The position numbers and the translations under genes are program-made. This document shows, piece after piece, positions 18,001 through 26,253 of a stretch of DNA of 58,982 bases. The DNA comes from Clostridia bacterium (GTDB lineage Bacteria > Bacillota > Clostridia > Oscillospirales > UBA644): NCBI GenBank assembly GCA_017427285.1, contig JAFRTE010000017.1, positions 1 to 58,982 of the forward strand, written 5' to 3'. How positions within the stretch are numbered: position 1 is the first letter of the stretch; every line of letters starts with the position of its first letter. The notes under the pieces were generated by a model. It searched no databases and was not told the origin of the DNA. It saw nothing but the letters and a program-made list of their open reading frames with translations.

Positions 18001-19253
18001 CCCCCGAAATGAAAAAACGCCATACCATCATCGCGCCGCAGATGTCCCCCGTCCATTTCGAAGTTCTCGAAGCGGTATTCAACCATGCCGGATACAATAT
18101 GGTCATTCTTGCAAAGCCCGACCGCAGCACCGTTGACGAAGGACTTAAATACGTAAACAACGACGCATGCTACCCCTCCGTCATCGTTGTCGGACAGCTC
18201 ATAAGCGCGCTCAAATCGGGACAGTACGATTTAAACAACACCTCCGTGATCATCTCGCAGACGGGCGGCGGATGCCGCGCCACAAACTATATCGCTTTCC
18301 TCAGAAAAGCCATGAAGGACGCCGGCTTCGGCTCTGTTCCCGTCCTTTCGCTCAACTTCGTGGGAATGGAAAAAAATCCCGGTTTCAAGTTTACCCCCGC
18401 AATGCTCCATCAGACCATAATCGGCATAGTTTATGCCGACCTTCTCTCAAGAGTATTTCTTCGAACGCGCCCGTATGAGACCGTAAAGGGCACTTCCGAA
18501 AAACTTTACCGCAAATGGCTTGATATAATCAAACAGAAAGCCGTTGAGGGAAAACGCTCCGAAATATACAAAACTTCCCTGCAGATCCTCGAAGATTTTG
18601 CTGCGGTTGAAAAAAACGACATTGCAAAGCCGAGAGTAGGCATTGTAGGGGAAATACTCGTTCAGTATCATCCGTTCGGCAACAACGACCTTATCGGCAA
18701 TATCGAAAAAGAAGGCGGCGAAGCGTATCTTCCCGATCTCGTAAACTTCTTCTCGTATATCTGCTATCAGTCCAAAACCAAATACGAAAAGCTTTCGGGT
18801 ACAAAATTCAATGCCGTCGTATTTACCGAGTTCAACAATATCCTTACCAAGCTATACCGTGCCCATGCGGAAAAAGCGCTCGCAAAGTATCCGCAGTTCG
18901 GCAGACTCTCGGATATCGGCGAGCTTGCAAATAAGGCGGAAACGATCCTTTCCACCTGCAATATCACCGGCGAAGGCTGGCTTTTGACCGCGGAAATGCT
19001 TGAAATGATAGACCACGGCATCCCCAATATCGTCTGCGTTCAGCCCTTTGCGTGCCTTCCCAATCACGTAACGGGAAAAGGCATGATAAAAGAGATCCGC
19101 CGTCGTTATCCCCAGGCAAACATAGTTCCCATAGATTACGACCCCGGCGCGTCGGAAGTAAATCAGATAAACAGACTGAAACTTATGATGTCCGCTGCAA
19201 AAGAAAACCTCGCAAATAAAACCGTCGGAGAAAACGCCTCCGTCAAATCGTGA
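15012..19253 (+). CDS. Giant 2-hydroxyacyl-CoA dehydratase activase (double ATPase plus HgdB-like part)
   Basis: A 1413-residue protein. The first BadF/HgdC-type ATPase domain spans about residues 3-255 ([10 protein letters not shown]; cluster Cys C122 in [11 protein letters not shown] and C161 in AARCGVF). The second spans about 318-585 ([28 protein letters not shown]). A Cys-rich segment ([11 protein letters not shown], then NRCDKG) leads into a DUF2229-type region (about 655-870) and an HgdB-like C-terminal part (about 870-1390). Family members are ATP-driven [4Fe-4S] electron donors for 2-hydroxyacyl-CoA dehydratases; this fused, stand-alone form is widespread in Clostridia but its substrate is unknown. 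A hairpin follows at 19261-19308. Confidence 0.88.
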   Translation: MYHTGLDVGSTTVKIYVVDDGLSPVYTKYKRHMSDVRNAVLSLLLEACEELGNIRSTLAVTGSGGVGLSQHIGVPFVQEVIAGTAAVKRVAPQTNVAIELGGEDAKITYFETSPEQRMNGTCAGGTGAFIDQMASLLQTDADGLNELAKNYTEIYPIAARCGVFAKTDVQSLLNEGASKENIAVSVFQAVVTQTISTLACGKPIRGNIAFLGGPLYYNSELRKRFVETLKLTPDHVVFPENAHLFVSFGAAILSVGGEEFDLADVAQRIKKLGSSSFEKLNVLPPLFRDGAELEAFRARHAKNTAKTRPLKDFSGDCYLGVDAGSTTTKAVLIDPDGAILYSHYGSNSGNPLKKIGEILSELYSVLPEGAHIRCAGVTGYGEKMLMTAYNFDIGEVETIAHYKAAEFFLPGVDFILDIGGQDMKCTRLKNGAIENIMLNEACSSGCGSFIEVFAKSIGMPVSDFAKEALKSKEPADLGSRCTVFMNSKVKQAQKDGASVADISAGLSYSVVKNVLQKVIKIKDPKDLGEKIIVQGGTFFNDAILRSFEIISGREVVRPDIAGLMGAFGMALIAKNKAAGTSSLISRENLEKFSYQSAMRRCGGCTNNCLLTILKFDNGKRFISGNRCDKGAGIEKNTKDIPDLYDYKYKRLFSYEPLKDAPQGKIGIPRVLNMYENYPFWFTFLTALGYEVVLSDNSSKKLYESGVESIPSESACYPAKIVHGHIVNLINKGITRIFYPGIVYEAKEIEFSNNAYNCPIVCSYPEVIKNNVEQLSENRIEFINPFFSLLDRKKLEKHLTEEFAKRGFSADKISSAVKAAFEEHDRFRADIRKKGEETLEYINKNGITGIVLAGRPYHVDPEINHGIHNVITSCGMAVLTEDSICHLAKDRQTLRVVDQWAYHSRLYAAAHVVRETENLELIQLNSFGCGVDAVTTDQVAEILESTEKIYTVLKIDEVNNLGAAKVRIRSLISAVYDRRESGFTPHTSDYGLNRILFTPEMKKRHTIIAPQMSPVHFEVLEAVFNHAGYNMVILAKPDRSTVDEGLKYVNNDACYPSVIVVGQLISALKSGQYDLNNTSVIISQTGGGCRATNYIAFLRKAMKDAGFGSVPVLSLNFVGMEKNPGFKFTPAMLHQTIIGIVYADLLSRVFLRTRPYETVKGTSEKLYRKWLDIIKQKAVEGKRSEIYKTSLQILEDFAAVEKNDIAKPRVGIVGEILVQYHPFGNNDLIGNIEKEGGEAYLPDLVNFFSYICYQSKTKYEKLSGTKFNAVVFTEFNNILTKLYRAHAEKALAKYPQFGRLSDIGELANKAETILSTCNITGEGWLLTAEMLEMIDHGIPNIVCVQPFACLPNHVTGKGMIKEIRRRYPQANIVPIDYDPGASEVNQINRLKLMMSAAKENLANKTVGENASVKS

Positions 19254-19260
19254 TTTGTAT

Positions 19261-19308
19261 AAATCCGTTGTGTTTTTTGACTATTCCGTAAAAAAACACG
19301 GCGGATTT
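19261..19308 (+). terminator. Probable terminator hairpin after the activase gene
   Basis: A long interrupted stem: AAATCCG / CGGATTT outside and GTGTTTTTT / AAAAAACAC inside. It lies 7 bp after the stop. The T tail is weak (ATTTTCTCC). Confidence 0.6.
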
Positions 19309-19319
19309 AAATTTTCTCC

Positions 19320-19348
19320 TTGACATGCGGGATTTAATATTATATAAT
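19320..19348 (+). promoter_or_regulatory. Consensus sigma-A promoter of the 19.4-24.6 kb operon
   Basis: TTGACA (19320-19325), 17-bp spacer, TATAAT (19343-19348), 67 bp before the first start codon. Confidence 0.9.
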
Positions 19349-19415
19349 ATATTAAATTACGGCAATATCCTTTTAGCGAAACTTCAAAAACTTAAAAACA
19401 GGAGTTGATAACTGT

Positions 19416-20213
19416 ATGATTAAACTCGGCGTAAACACAGTCCTTTTCAAAACGGTATCTTTTGCGGAAGCGGCGCGCCTTATAAAGATATGCGGCTATG
19501 ACGGACTTGAGATCTCGGCCATTCAGGGCATGTGCGAGCATCTCAACCTTGACAACTGGAAGGCGCAGGAGGGCGAACTTCGCTCAATTATGGAGGCAAA
19601 CGACCTGAAATTCCTTTCAACCGAAGTTGCTTCCCACGATTTCACAAGACTTCAGAAAGCTTTCGAGGCGGCGGCCGCACTCGGAATCCCCGTTGTAAAC
19701 GTAGGCCCCGGCGGACCTTCCGACGATGAAGAAGCTTTCAAGAGGACCGTGGAAACTCTTCAGAAACTTGCCGAAATGGCCGAACCTTACGGCGTTTCCC
19801 TCTGCGCAAAGGCGCATGTAGGCGGCGCGATCTACAACACTCCCACAACTCTCCGCGCGATCCGTGAAATTACTGCTCCCGCATTCGGAATAGATATGGA
19901 CCCCTCTCATATTTACCGCGGCGGAGAACAGCCCGAAGAGTCTATAAAATCCGTAATTTCTTCCATGAAGCATATACATATCCGCGACTGCACAGGCAGG
20001 CAGCCCTCTCCGGGACATCCCTTCAAACAGATGTGCGGCAGCGGTGAGATCGATCTTTTCGGATATTTCAAGGCGGTTGTAGACGCAAATTACGACGGCC
20101 CCGTATGCCTCGAAGTCATCGGCCCCAACCTCCGCGTTGAAGAATCAACTCTCGTAGCGGCGGAAAGCTACGGATATATGAACGCATGCCTGAAAATACT
20201 CGGCGCAAGATAA
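19416..20213 (+). CDS. Sugar phosphate isomerase/epimerase-family TIM-barrel protein
   Basis: A 265-residue protein of the xylose isomerase-like (AP endonuclease 2) fold. Motifs include GYDGLEISA near residue 30, VVNVGPGG, KAHVGGAIYN, FGIDMDPSHIYRGG (metal ligands in DMDPSH), MKHIHIRDCTG and PVCLEVIGP near the C-terminus. It is likely a metal-dependent sugar or inositol isomerase/epimerase. It is the first gene of a five-gene operon with a sulfatase-like enzyme, two Gfo/Idh oxidoreductases and an AraC regulator. RBS AGGAG, spaced a little long (11 nt). Confidence 0.82.
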   Translation: MIKLGVNTVLFKTVSFAEAARLIKICGYDGLEISAIQGMCEHLNLDNWKAQEGELRSIMEANDLKFLSTEVASHDFTRLQKAFEAAAALGIPVVNVGPGGPSDDEEAFKRTVETLQKLAEMAEPYGVSLCAKAHVGGAIYNTPTTLRAIREITAPAFGIDMDPSHIYRGGEQPEESIKSVISSMKHIHIRDCTGRQPSPGHPFKQMCGSGEIDLFGYFKAVVDANYDGPVCLEVIGPNLRVEESTLVAAESYGYMNACLKILGAR

Positions 20214-20258
20214 ATACTCAAACCGAATTGATTTTATAAATATATTAAGGAGTCCGAA

Positions 20259-21650
20259 ATGAAAAAGAAACCTAATGTAGTATTGATCGGCGTAGACAGT
20301 CTCAGACGCAACAGAATGAGCCTTTACGGCTACCACCGCCTTACCACTCCGCATATTTCCGATTATTTCAAGGACGGCATCGTATTTGAAAACTGCTTCT
20401 CTCCCTCGATCCCCACAACTCCCGGCTATGCTTCAATGCTCACCGGTATGGACTGCTTCGGCACAAACGTCGTCGCTCTCCGTCACCAGGGCCCTCTCGC
20501 TCCGGGCGTAAAAAACCTCCCCACAGTGCTTAAGGAAAACGGATATACAACAACTGCGATCGGCTATAACTGTCCTATTTCCGTAGGATGCGACAACTAC
20601 CTCGAATATCCCGTTTCCTGGGGCTCCTGGGCTTCCGGACGTTCCGCAAAGGCGGAGTCGATGAATTCCGTTGCCCTTCCCGAGCTCGAAAGACTTGCAA
20701 AGCAGGATAAGCCGTTCCTTCTTTTCATGCGCCATATGGACCCGCACTCTCCTTATCTTCCTCCGGAACCGTTTTCAAGAATGTTCTATCAGGGAGACGA
20801 ATTTGACAAAGAAAACAAATCCCTCGATAAATGCTATAAATTCAAACCGTTCCGCGATTATTTCTGCTCGTGGTTCCCGCCTCACTGCACAGACGCTGAA
20901 TACGTAAACGCGCAGTACGACGGCGCCGTAGCGTATCTCGACTCCTGCCTCGCTCAGATCTTCGCAAAAATAGCTGATCTCGGCATCGAAGAGGAAACGA
21001 TCGTTATCCTTACTTCCGACCACGGCGAAACTCTTAACGAACACGAATGCTACTACGACCATCACGGTCTTTACGACTGCACGCTCGTCGTTCCGTTTGC
21101 GATCAGATACAAAGGTCATCTTCCCGAAGGCAAACGTTTCGCCGAATTCTGTCAGCTTAAAGACATTATGCCTACTCTGCTTGATATTATCGGTATCAAA
21201 TCGGGTATTAAATTCGACGGTCAGAGCATGATGAACCTCGTATACAACAACGGCAAATTTGCCGAAGAACCCGAAATGTATATCACTGAGGCAACATGGG
21301 AAAGAAAGCACGGCTGGCGTACTCCCGAATGGAAGCTTATCCGCGCTCTTGAGCCCGACTTCCATTTCAGAGAAGAGGTCGAGCTTTACAATCTCATCAA
21401 AGACCCCGGTGAAAACAACAACGTTGCCGATGAGAATCCCGAAATCGTTGAAGCATTGACAAAACGCCTTGAAAAACATCTGAAAAAACGCGAAAAGGCA
21501 ACAAAACGCACGGCTCCGATCTACACAAACGCCACCACCTGGAACGGCATCGGCAGACCGTTTGAATCGTCCGAAGAAGCTTACGGCAAGATGCACATAG
21601 GCAACCCCGAAGACGCAAGAAAACTTCAGATACTCGACGACGACGAATAA
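20259..21650 (+). CDS. Sulfatase-like hydrolase with Thr at the nucleophile position
   Basis: A 463-residue soluble alkaline-phosphatase-superfamily protein. Metal-site motifs are present: GVDSLRR at the N-terminus and LTSDHGETLNEH near residue 250, plus the C-terminal YNLIKDPGENNNVAD typical of sulfatases. The CxPxRxSxLTG maturation motif, however, reads TTPGYASMLTG: Thr53 replaces the formylglycine Cys/Ser and Tyr57 replaces Arg. Thr is the nucleophile in phosphoethanolamine- and glycerol-phosphate-transferring relatives, so this may be a phospho- rather than sulfo-ester enzyme, although it lacks membrane helices. No signal peptide is seen, so it acts in the cytoplasm. It sits in a catabolic-looking operon (45- and 20-bp gaps). 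Confidence 0.78.
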   Translation: MKKKPNVVLIGVDSLRRNRMSLYGYHRLTTPHISDYFKDGIVFENCFSPSIPTTPGYASMLTGMDCFGTNVVALRHQGPLAPGVKNLPTVLKENGYTTTAIGYNCPISVGCDNYLEYPVSWGSWASGRSAKAESMNSVALPELERLAKQDKPFLLFMRHMDPHSPYLPPEPFSRMFYQGDEFDKENKSLDKCYKFKPFRDYFCSWFPPHCTDAEYVNAQYDGAVAYLDSCLAQIFAKIADLGIEEETIVILTSDHGETLNEHECYYDHHGLYDCTLVVPFAIRYKGHLPEGKRFAEFCQLKDIMPTLLDIIGIKSGIKFDGQSMMNLVYNNGKFAEEPEMYITEATWERKHGWRTPEWKLIRALEPDFHFREEVELYNLIKDPGENNNVADENPEIVEALTKRLEKHLKKREKATKRTAPIYTNATTWNGIGRPFESSEEAYGKMHIGNPEDARKLQILDDDE

Positions 21651-21670
21651 AAAATACAGAGGATCAAAAT

Positions 21671-22681
21671 ATGCTTCGTGTTTGCGTAATCGGCATGGGC
21701 CCTATCGGCAACAACCATGCCAGGATATACAAATCACTTGACTTTGCGGAGCTTGCCGCAGTATGTGATATAAGAAGGGACAGAGCGGAAGCGGCGGGAA
21801 AAGCATACGATGTGCCGTTTTATCTCAATGCGCAGACAATGCTTGACGAAATAAAACCCGATATCGTTTCGGTCGCAACCGGCGGATACGAGTATTCGTC
21901 AGACCACTGTCAGCCCGTTTTGCAGTCTCTTCGTTCCGGCGCTCACGTCCTTTGCGAAAAGCCGATTTCAAATGATCTGCAGTGCGCAAAAATAATGGTA
22001 GATACCGCAAAGCAGTATAACCGCTGCTTCGGCATAGACTTCAACCACCGTTTTACGCCCGCGGCTCTGCAGGCAAAGAAATGGCAGCAGGACGGACGGC
22101 TCGGAGACCTTATTTTCGTAAATATGGCTCTGTGGATCGGAAAGTTTATGCCTCTGGAAAGCGAGTTTTATCATCTGAAGGCCCTCAACCCTCACAGCGT
22201 TGACATGATGCGCTATTTCTGCGGAGACGTAGACGAAGTCCACTGCTATGCCATGAAAGCGCCCGGAAGATGGATATATTCATCCTCTTCGATCAATATG
22301 CGCTTTAAAAACGGCATTGTGGGACATCTCACAAGCTCTTACGATATAGAGCGCGGTCATCCAATGGAGCGGTGCGAGGTCGCAGGCACTCAGGGCAGAT
22401 TCGTCGTTGAGGATATGTGGCTCAGATCAACCCTTTATCCGAGAGGAAATATGGTCAGGGAAGAATACGTAAACCCCGTTTTCGGCGGCTACGAAAGCTT
22501 TTTTGACACGTTCAAAGCCCGCGTCACCTGCTTTGCCGAACAGATTCGTGACGGCGCAAAGCCGGAGGAAATAAACGGTTCGGGCGAAGCCGGTCTTGAG
22601 GCAAGCCGTGTTATTCACGCAGCCATCGAGTCGGTAAAACGCGGAAATGTTCCCGTAAAAGTCGAATCCGTGATACTATAA
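21671..22681 (+). CDS. Gfo/Idh/MocA-family oxidoreductase (copy 1)
   Basis: A 336-residue NAD(P)-dependent dehydrogenase. The Rossmann motif is IGMGPIGNNHARIY at the N-terminus, and the family's EKP motif is in LCEKPISND near residue 97. The C-terminal alpha/beta domain contains the usual substrate-site HxxD-like segment NPHSVDMM near residue 177. It probably oxidises or epimerises a sugar or cyclitol. It pairs with a second family member at 23567 on the other side of the AraC gene. RBS AGAGG. Confidence 0.88.
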   Translation: MLRVCVIGMGPIGNNHARIYKSLDFAELAAVCDIRRDRAEAAGKAYDVPFYLNAQTMLDEIKPDIVSVATGGYEYSSDHCQPVLQSLRSGAHVLCEKPISNDLQCAKIMVDTAKQYNRCFGIDFNHRFTPAALQAKKWQQDGRLGDLIFVNMALWIGKFMPLESEFYHLKALNPHSVDMMRYFCGDVDEVHCYAMKAPGRWIYSSSSINMRFKNGIVGHLTSSYDIERGHPMERCEVAGTQGRFVVEDMWLRSTLYPRGNMVREEYVNPVFGGYESFFDTFKARVTCFAEQIRDGAKPEEINGSGEAGLEASRVIHAAIESVKRGNVPVKVESVIL

Positions 22682-22690
22682 TTCCGAAAT

Positions 22691-23551
22691 ATGAGCAATC
22701 ATACACCCAGGGGAGATTATTTTTCTTCCGGATACCCCATCTGCATCATGAATATCGTCCATCAGGGCAACGTATTGCTTCACGACCATGCTTTTTACGA
22801 GCTGGTTTATATCGAAAACGGCTTTGCAATGCATACCTGGGACGATAACAATACCGTTCTTACTTCGGGGGATATTTTTATCATCTCTCCCGGACAGGCG
22901 CATTCTTATATCGGAGCGCAGAATACGAAAATATACAACTGTCTTTTCCTTCCCGAGGCCGTTGAGCCGGATATAGACAAATATATGTCTCTTCCCGGCA
23001 TATCCGACGTTCTCAAAGGCGGCGGCAATGGCGAGTGGACAAAAGTATCGCTTGACCTGCCTCAGCGTCACCAGATATCGGCTCTTCTCAACAATATGCT
23101 CTGGGAATCGCTCAATAAGCCGTCGGGGTGGGAAATAAACGTCAGGGCAATGTTTTCGCAGCTTCTCGTTTTCTATTCGAGAATGTATCAAAACCGCAAA
23201 CTTTCCGCGCCTAACACTACGATGTATATGAAATACGTTTACGATTCGCTTACGTTCATTCAGAGAAACTACAACAGGGAGCTTCTGATAAAGGACGTTG
23301 CGGACAGCGTCGGTATCTCAGCCGATTATCTCACAAGACACTTCAAAATGATACTCGGAGTAACGCCGATCGAATACGTAAAAACGTTTCGTATCGCCAA
23401 GGCGGCGGAAATTCTCAGAACAACGGACAGATCCGTCTCCGAAATCTCTTCGGAAACCGGTTTTTCCGATATAAGCCATTTTTCAAGACAGTTTAAACAG
23501 GTTACCGGCATTACGCCGTCACAATTCAGAAAAGAAAAAACAAATAAATGA
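22691..23551 (+). CDS. AraC-family transcriptional regulator
   Basis: A 286-residue regulator: an N-terminal cupin ligand-binding domain (about residues 20-100, HDHAFYELVYIENG) and a C-terminal double HTH (about 185-283; VADSVGISADYLTRHFK and ISSETGFSDISHFSRQFKQ, then GITPSQFR). It lies inside the operon it probably controls, 9 bp after one Gfo/Idh gene and 15 bp before the other. No clear RBS is visible, so translation may be coupled to the gene before it. Confidence 0.9.
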   Translation: MSNHTPRGDYFSSGYPICIMNIVHQGNVLLHDHAFYELVYIENGFAMHTWDDNNTVLTSGDIFIISPGQAHSYIGAQNTKIYNCLFLPEAVEPDIDKYMSLPGISDVLKGGGNGEWTKVSLDLPQRHQISALLNNMLWESLNKPSGWEINVRAMFSQLLVFYSRMYQNRKLSAPNTTMYMKYVYDSLTFIQRNYNRELLIKDVADSVGISADYLTRHFKMILGVTPIEYVKTFRIAKAAEILRTTDRSVSEISSETGFSDISHFSRQFKQVTGITPSQFRKEKTNK

Positions 23552-23566
23552 CTTCGGAGGTAAAAG

Positions 23567-24640
23567 ATGGCACTTAAAGTTGGCGTTGTAGGTATGGGCG
23601 GAATAGGCCATACCCACTGCAGATGTTACAAAAACGACTCTCTCGCCGAGCTTATAGCGGTCTGCGATATAATTAAGGAAAAAGCGGACCAGGCGGCTGA
23701 GGAATTCGGAGTTGAGGCTTTTTACTCACTCAAGGAAATGCTCAAGGCGCATCCCGAACTCGATATCGTAGACGTTACCACGTCCGGCTACGAAAACGGT
23801 TCATGGCACTACGAACCCGCAATGGAGGCTCTTGCCGCAGGCAAAAACGTACTTGTTGAAAAACCGATTTCAAACGACGTCCGCGAAGCGCGCGAAATGG
23901 TCAAATTCGCAGCGGAGCAAAACGTTTATCTCGGCTGTAACCTTAACCATTATTTTACGGAACCCGCAGAACAGGCTCTTCAGCTTATTGCCGATAACAA
24001 AATAGGCGAACCCGTTTATCTTATGCAGAAAATGGGCTTCAACGGCAGCGAAATGGGCTACGGCGGAGCGTCCAGAGGCAGATGGCAGCGTCCGTACTCT
24101 CACCTCAAAGCGTTTCTTGCCCATCCGTTTTCCGTTATGCGTCGTTTCGGCGGCGATATAACACATATTCAGGCGTTTATGAATAAACCCGGCGTAAGAA
24201 AGACGGCTGACGATCTAATGCTTTCGATTGCGTCCGTTCATATGCGTTTCGAAAACGGCTCGGCGGGCTATATCATCTCCCAGCGCGGCGACGCTTCGTT
24301 TGGTCTCGGCGGTTGGTGGTGCTTCGAAATGGCAGGCACACGCGGAACTTTCTGCATAGAAAACTGCGTAGAAAAACTTACATACTGGACCGCAGGCCAG
24401 GAACCCGTTGTTACAAATACCGGCAATACCGATTTCGGCTCAACGTTCCCGAACCGTATCCATGCCTTCCTTGAAGATATAACAAACAAGGTTCCCAGAG
24501 AGCTTATCAGAGCTTCGGGCAGAGACGCTCTCGCAACGCTTGAATATACGTTTGCTGTTATCGATTCCTACGAAAACGGCGGCGCGCTCGTTCGCGTAAA
24601 TCCGCTTCCCAATGTTCACGCTCACGGAATCGTTCTTTAA
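23567..24640 (+). CDS. Gfo/Idh/MocA-family oxidoreductase (copy 2)
   Basis: A 357-residue dehydrogenase with Rossmann motif VVGMGGIGHTHCRCY and VEKPISND near residue 100. It resembles copy 1 in the N-terminal domain but diverges in the substrate half, which is Trp/Gly-rich (FGLGGWWCFEMAGTRG), so the two likely act on related but different intermediates. RBS GGAGG. It is the last gene of the operon; a strong terminator follows. Confidence 0.88.
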   Translation: MALKVGVVGMGGIGHTHCRCYKNDSLAELIAVCDIIKEKADQAAEEFGVEAFYSLKEMLKAHPELDIVDVTTSGYENGSWHYEPAMEALAAGKNVLVEKPISNDVREAREMVKFAAEQNVYLGCNLNHYFTEPAEQALQLIADNKIGEPVYLMQKMGFNGSEMGYGGASRGRWQRPYSHLKAFLAHPFSVMRRFGGDITHIQAFMNKPGVRKTADDLMLSIASVHMRFENGSAGYIISQRGDASFGLGGWWCFEMAGTRGTFCIENCVEKLTYWTAGQEPVVTNTGNTDFGSTFPNRIHAFLEDITNKVPRELIRASGRDALATLEYTFAVIDSYENGGALVRVNPLPNVHAHGIVL

Positions 24641-24654
24641 GATTATCATCATTA

Positions 24655-24687
24655 AAAACGGAGAAGTCATTACGGCTTCTCCGTTTT
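24655..24687 (+). terminator. Intrinsic terminator after the five-gene operon
   Basis: A perfect 12-bp stem (AAAACGGAGAAG / CTTCTCCGTTTT) with a 9-nt loop, ending in a T tract. Confidence 0.9.
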
Positions 24688-24783
24688 CCCGCCATACCGT
24701 TGGCTGAACGCACTGTAAAACCTTTAAATCATACTGAGATATATCCGCGTCCGTTCGTCTTTCGGGAAAACGGATGACGATTA

Positions 24784-24812
24784 TTGACATGATTATTAAA
24801 CTTTGATATAAT
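24784..24812 (+). promoter_or_regulatory. Consensus sigma-A promoter in front of a pseudogene
   Basis: TTGACA (24784-24789), 17-bp spacer, TATAAT (24807-24812), followed by an AGGTGG RBS before the ATG at 24852. Confidence 0.8.
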
Positions 24813-24851
24813 AAAAAAACGTATATTTCCCGACAGTATCAGGTGGTTAAA

Positions 24852-25312
24852 ATGATCATTTATTTCAGGGAAGCATTGAAAAACATAAGAGTAACCTTCT
24901 GGCTTAACAGCGCCGTGGTCGCAATTATCGTTGCTGTTATGACGTTTCCAGGGATTATTTTGATTTAGGCCCGGATCAGCGATCTTACCGCAGATGTCGT
25001 TTTGAAACAGGAAGCGTTTGTTGAGCTTTCTCAATATCGGTTTTGGGTCGATGGAGATGCCTTTAATCGTCTTTTATACAGACGGGATCTAAACGTTAAA
25101 GGATTGCTTTCGTAAGAAGATGCCTTTTTATATAACCAGCTCTCAGAAAACCCTGAGATAAATTTGAAATATGTTTCCAACAGCGATAAAGTATAGTATT
25201 TTTACAAAAATTGAAAAGCATTCCGGGAGTGAGAATAGAGCTTGTAAAAGAAACCGGATTCAATTCTGTCGGCAAGCATGATGCGTATACATTCTTTCAA
25301 AGCGAGATATAA
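24852..25312 (+). pseudogene. Decayed membrane-anchored protein gene
   Basis: From the ATG at 24852 the frame encodes FREALKNIRVTFWLNS and a hydrophobic helix, like the N-terminus of FtsX-type permeases or similar membrane proteins, and stops at 24966. Protein-like sequence continues in the same frame through further stops at 25113 and 25194. It then resumes in another frame (about 25210-25312, SIPGVRIELVKETGFNSVGK) to a TAA at 25310. Three in-frame stops and at least one frameshift, behind an intact promoter and RBS, indicate recent decay. The family of the body is not recognised. Confidence 0.6.
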
Positions 25313-25395
25313 GCGGCGAAGTGAAATAACAGATAGCCACGTTTTTTTGAAAGCGTTGTGCTGAAACATTGATTCGATAATAAAGGAACGGTTTT

Positions 25396-26235
25396 ATGAA
25401 ATACATACTCGTCACAGGGGCAAACGGCGGGATGGGCAGAGCGACCGCGGATCTATTCGTAAAACGGGGATTTCGCGTATTCGCTCTCGACAAAACCCCA
25501 TGCTCAGCCCCGACAGGCGTAATACCTTTACAGACGGACATTACCGATACTGAAAGCGTTGACGCCGCTTTTTCTCAGGTTTGCAAAGAAACGGACGAGC
25601 TTTGCGGTATAATCCATCTTGCGGGCATGTATATGCTCGATTCTCTTGTCGAAATGGCTCCGTCTGATTTTGAAAAAATATTCAGAGTTAATCTCGGCGG
25701 GGTATTTTTAATAAACAGAGCATTCCGTCCGCTGCTCAAAAACGGCTCGTCGGTAATAATTGTCACAAGCGAGCTTGCGCCGAGAGATCCGCTGCCCTTT
25801 ACGGGCATATACGGTATAACGAAAACGGCGCTTGATAAATACGCATATTCTCTCCGTATGGAATTACAGCTTTCGGGGATTAACGTATCGGTTCTTCGCG
25901 CAGGTGCGGTAGACACGGGCATGCTTGATGAATCGACAAAACAGCTTGACTCTTTCTGCAAAAAAACAGTCCGCTACAAAGTCAACGCAGGGCGTTTCCG
26001 CAGAATAGTGGACAGCTTTGAAGCCCGAAAAATACCTTCGGCAAAAATAGCCGAAAAACTTTTCCGTATTTTCAGCGCAAAAAAACCGAAATTCGCATAT
26101 TCTCTCAACCGAAACGCCCTGCTTATCCTCTTTGACGCTCTGCCGTCTCGGATGAGATTTTATATTATCCGTAAAATTCTCGGAAGTTCCGATAAAAATC
26201 AAAAACAGCGCTCAATACCAAACAATAAATGTTAA
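25396..26235 (+). CDS. Short-chain dehydrogenase/reductase (SDR)
   Basis: A 279-residue classical SDR: the nucleotide-binding motif TGANGGMG (residues 7-14), the HLAG segment, SELAPRD at the catalytic Ser region, and the YxxxK motif in YGITK near residue 140. An extra C-terminal segment of about 70 residues is basic and partly hydrophobic. RBS AAAGGAA. It is 18 bp upstream of the glycosidase-like gene and probably forms a two-gene unit with it. Confidence 0.88.
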   Translation: MKYILVTGANGGMGRATADLFVKRGFRVFALDKTPCSAPTGVIPLQTDITDTESVDAAFSQVCKETDELCGIIHLAGMYMLDSLVEMAPSDFEKIFRVNLGGVFLINRAFRPLLKNGSSVIIVTSELAPRDPLPFTGIYGITKTALDKYAYSLRMELQLSGINVSVLRAGAVDTGMLDESTKQLDSFCKKTVRYKVNAGRFRRIVDSFEARKIPSAKIAEKLFRIFSAKKPKFAYSLNRNALLILFDALPSRMRFYIIRKILGSSDKNQKQRSIPNNKC

Positions 26236-26253
26236 ACAGGAGGCATCGTTAAC

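Larger units (their letters stand above)
24641..25395. other. Intergenic region holding a terminator, a promoter and a decayed gene
   Basis: 755 bp with no intact gene. It contains the operon terminator (24655-24687), an intact consensus promoter (24784-24812) and a reading frame broken by stops and a frameshift (24852-25312). Confidence 0.75.

Noticed and set aside
24852..25312. Programmed stop read-through or frameshifting of the broken gene
   Set aside because: Three separate stops plus a frame change without slippery sequence or SECIS-like hairpin are better explained by decay.
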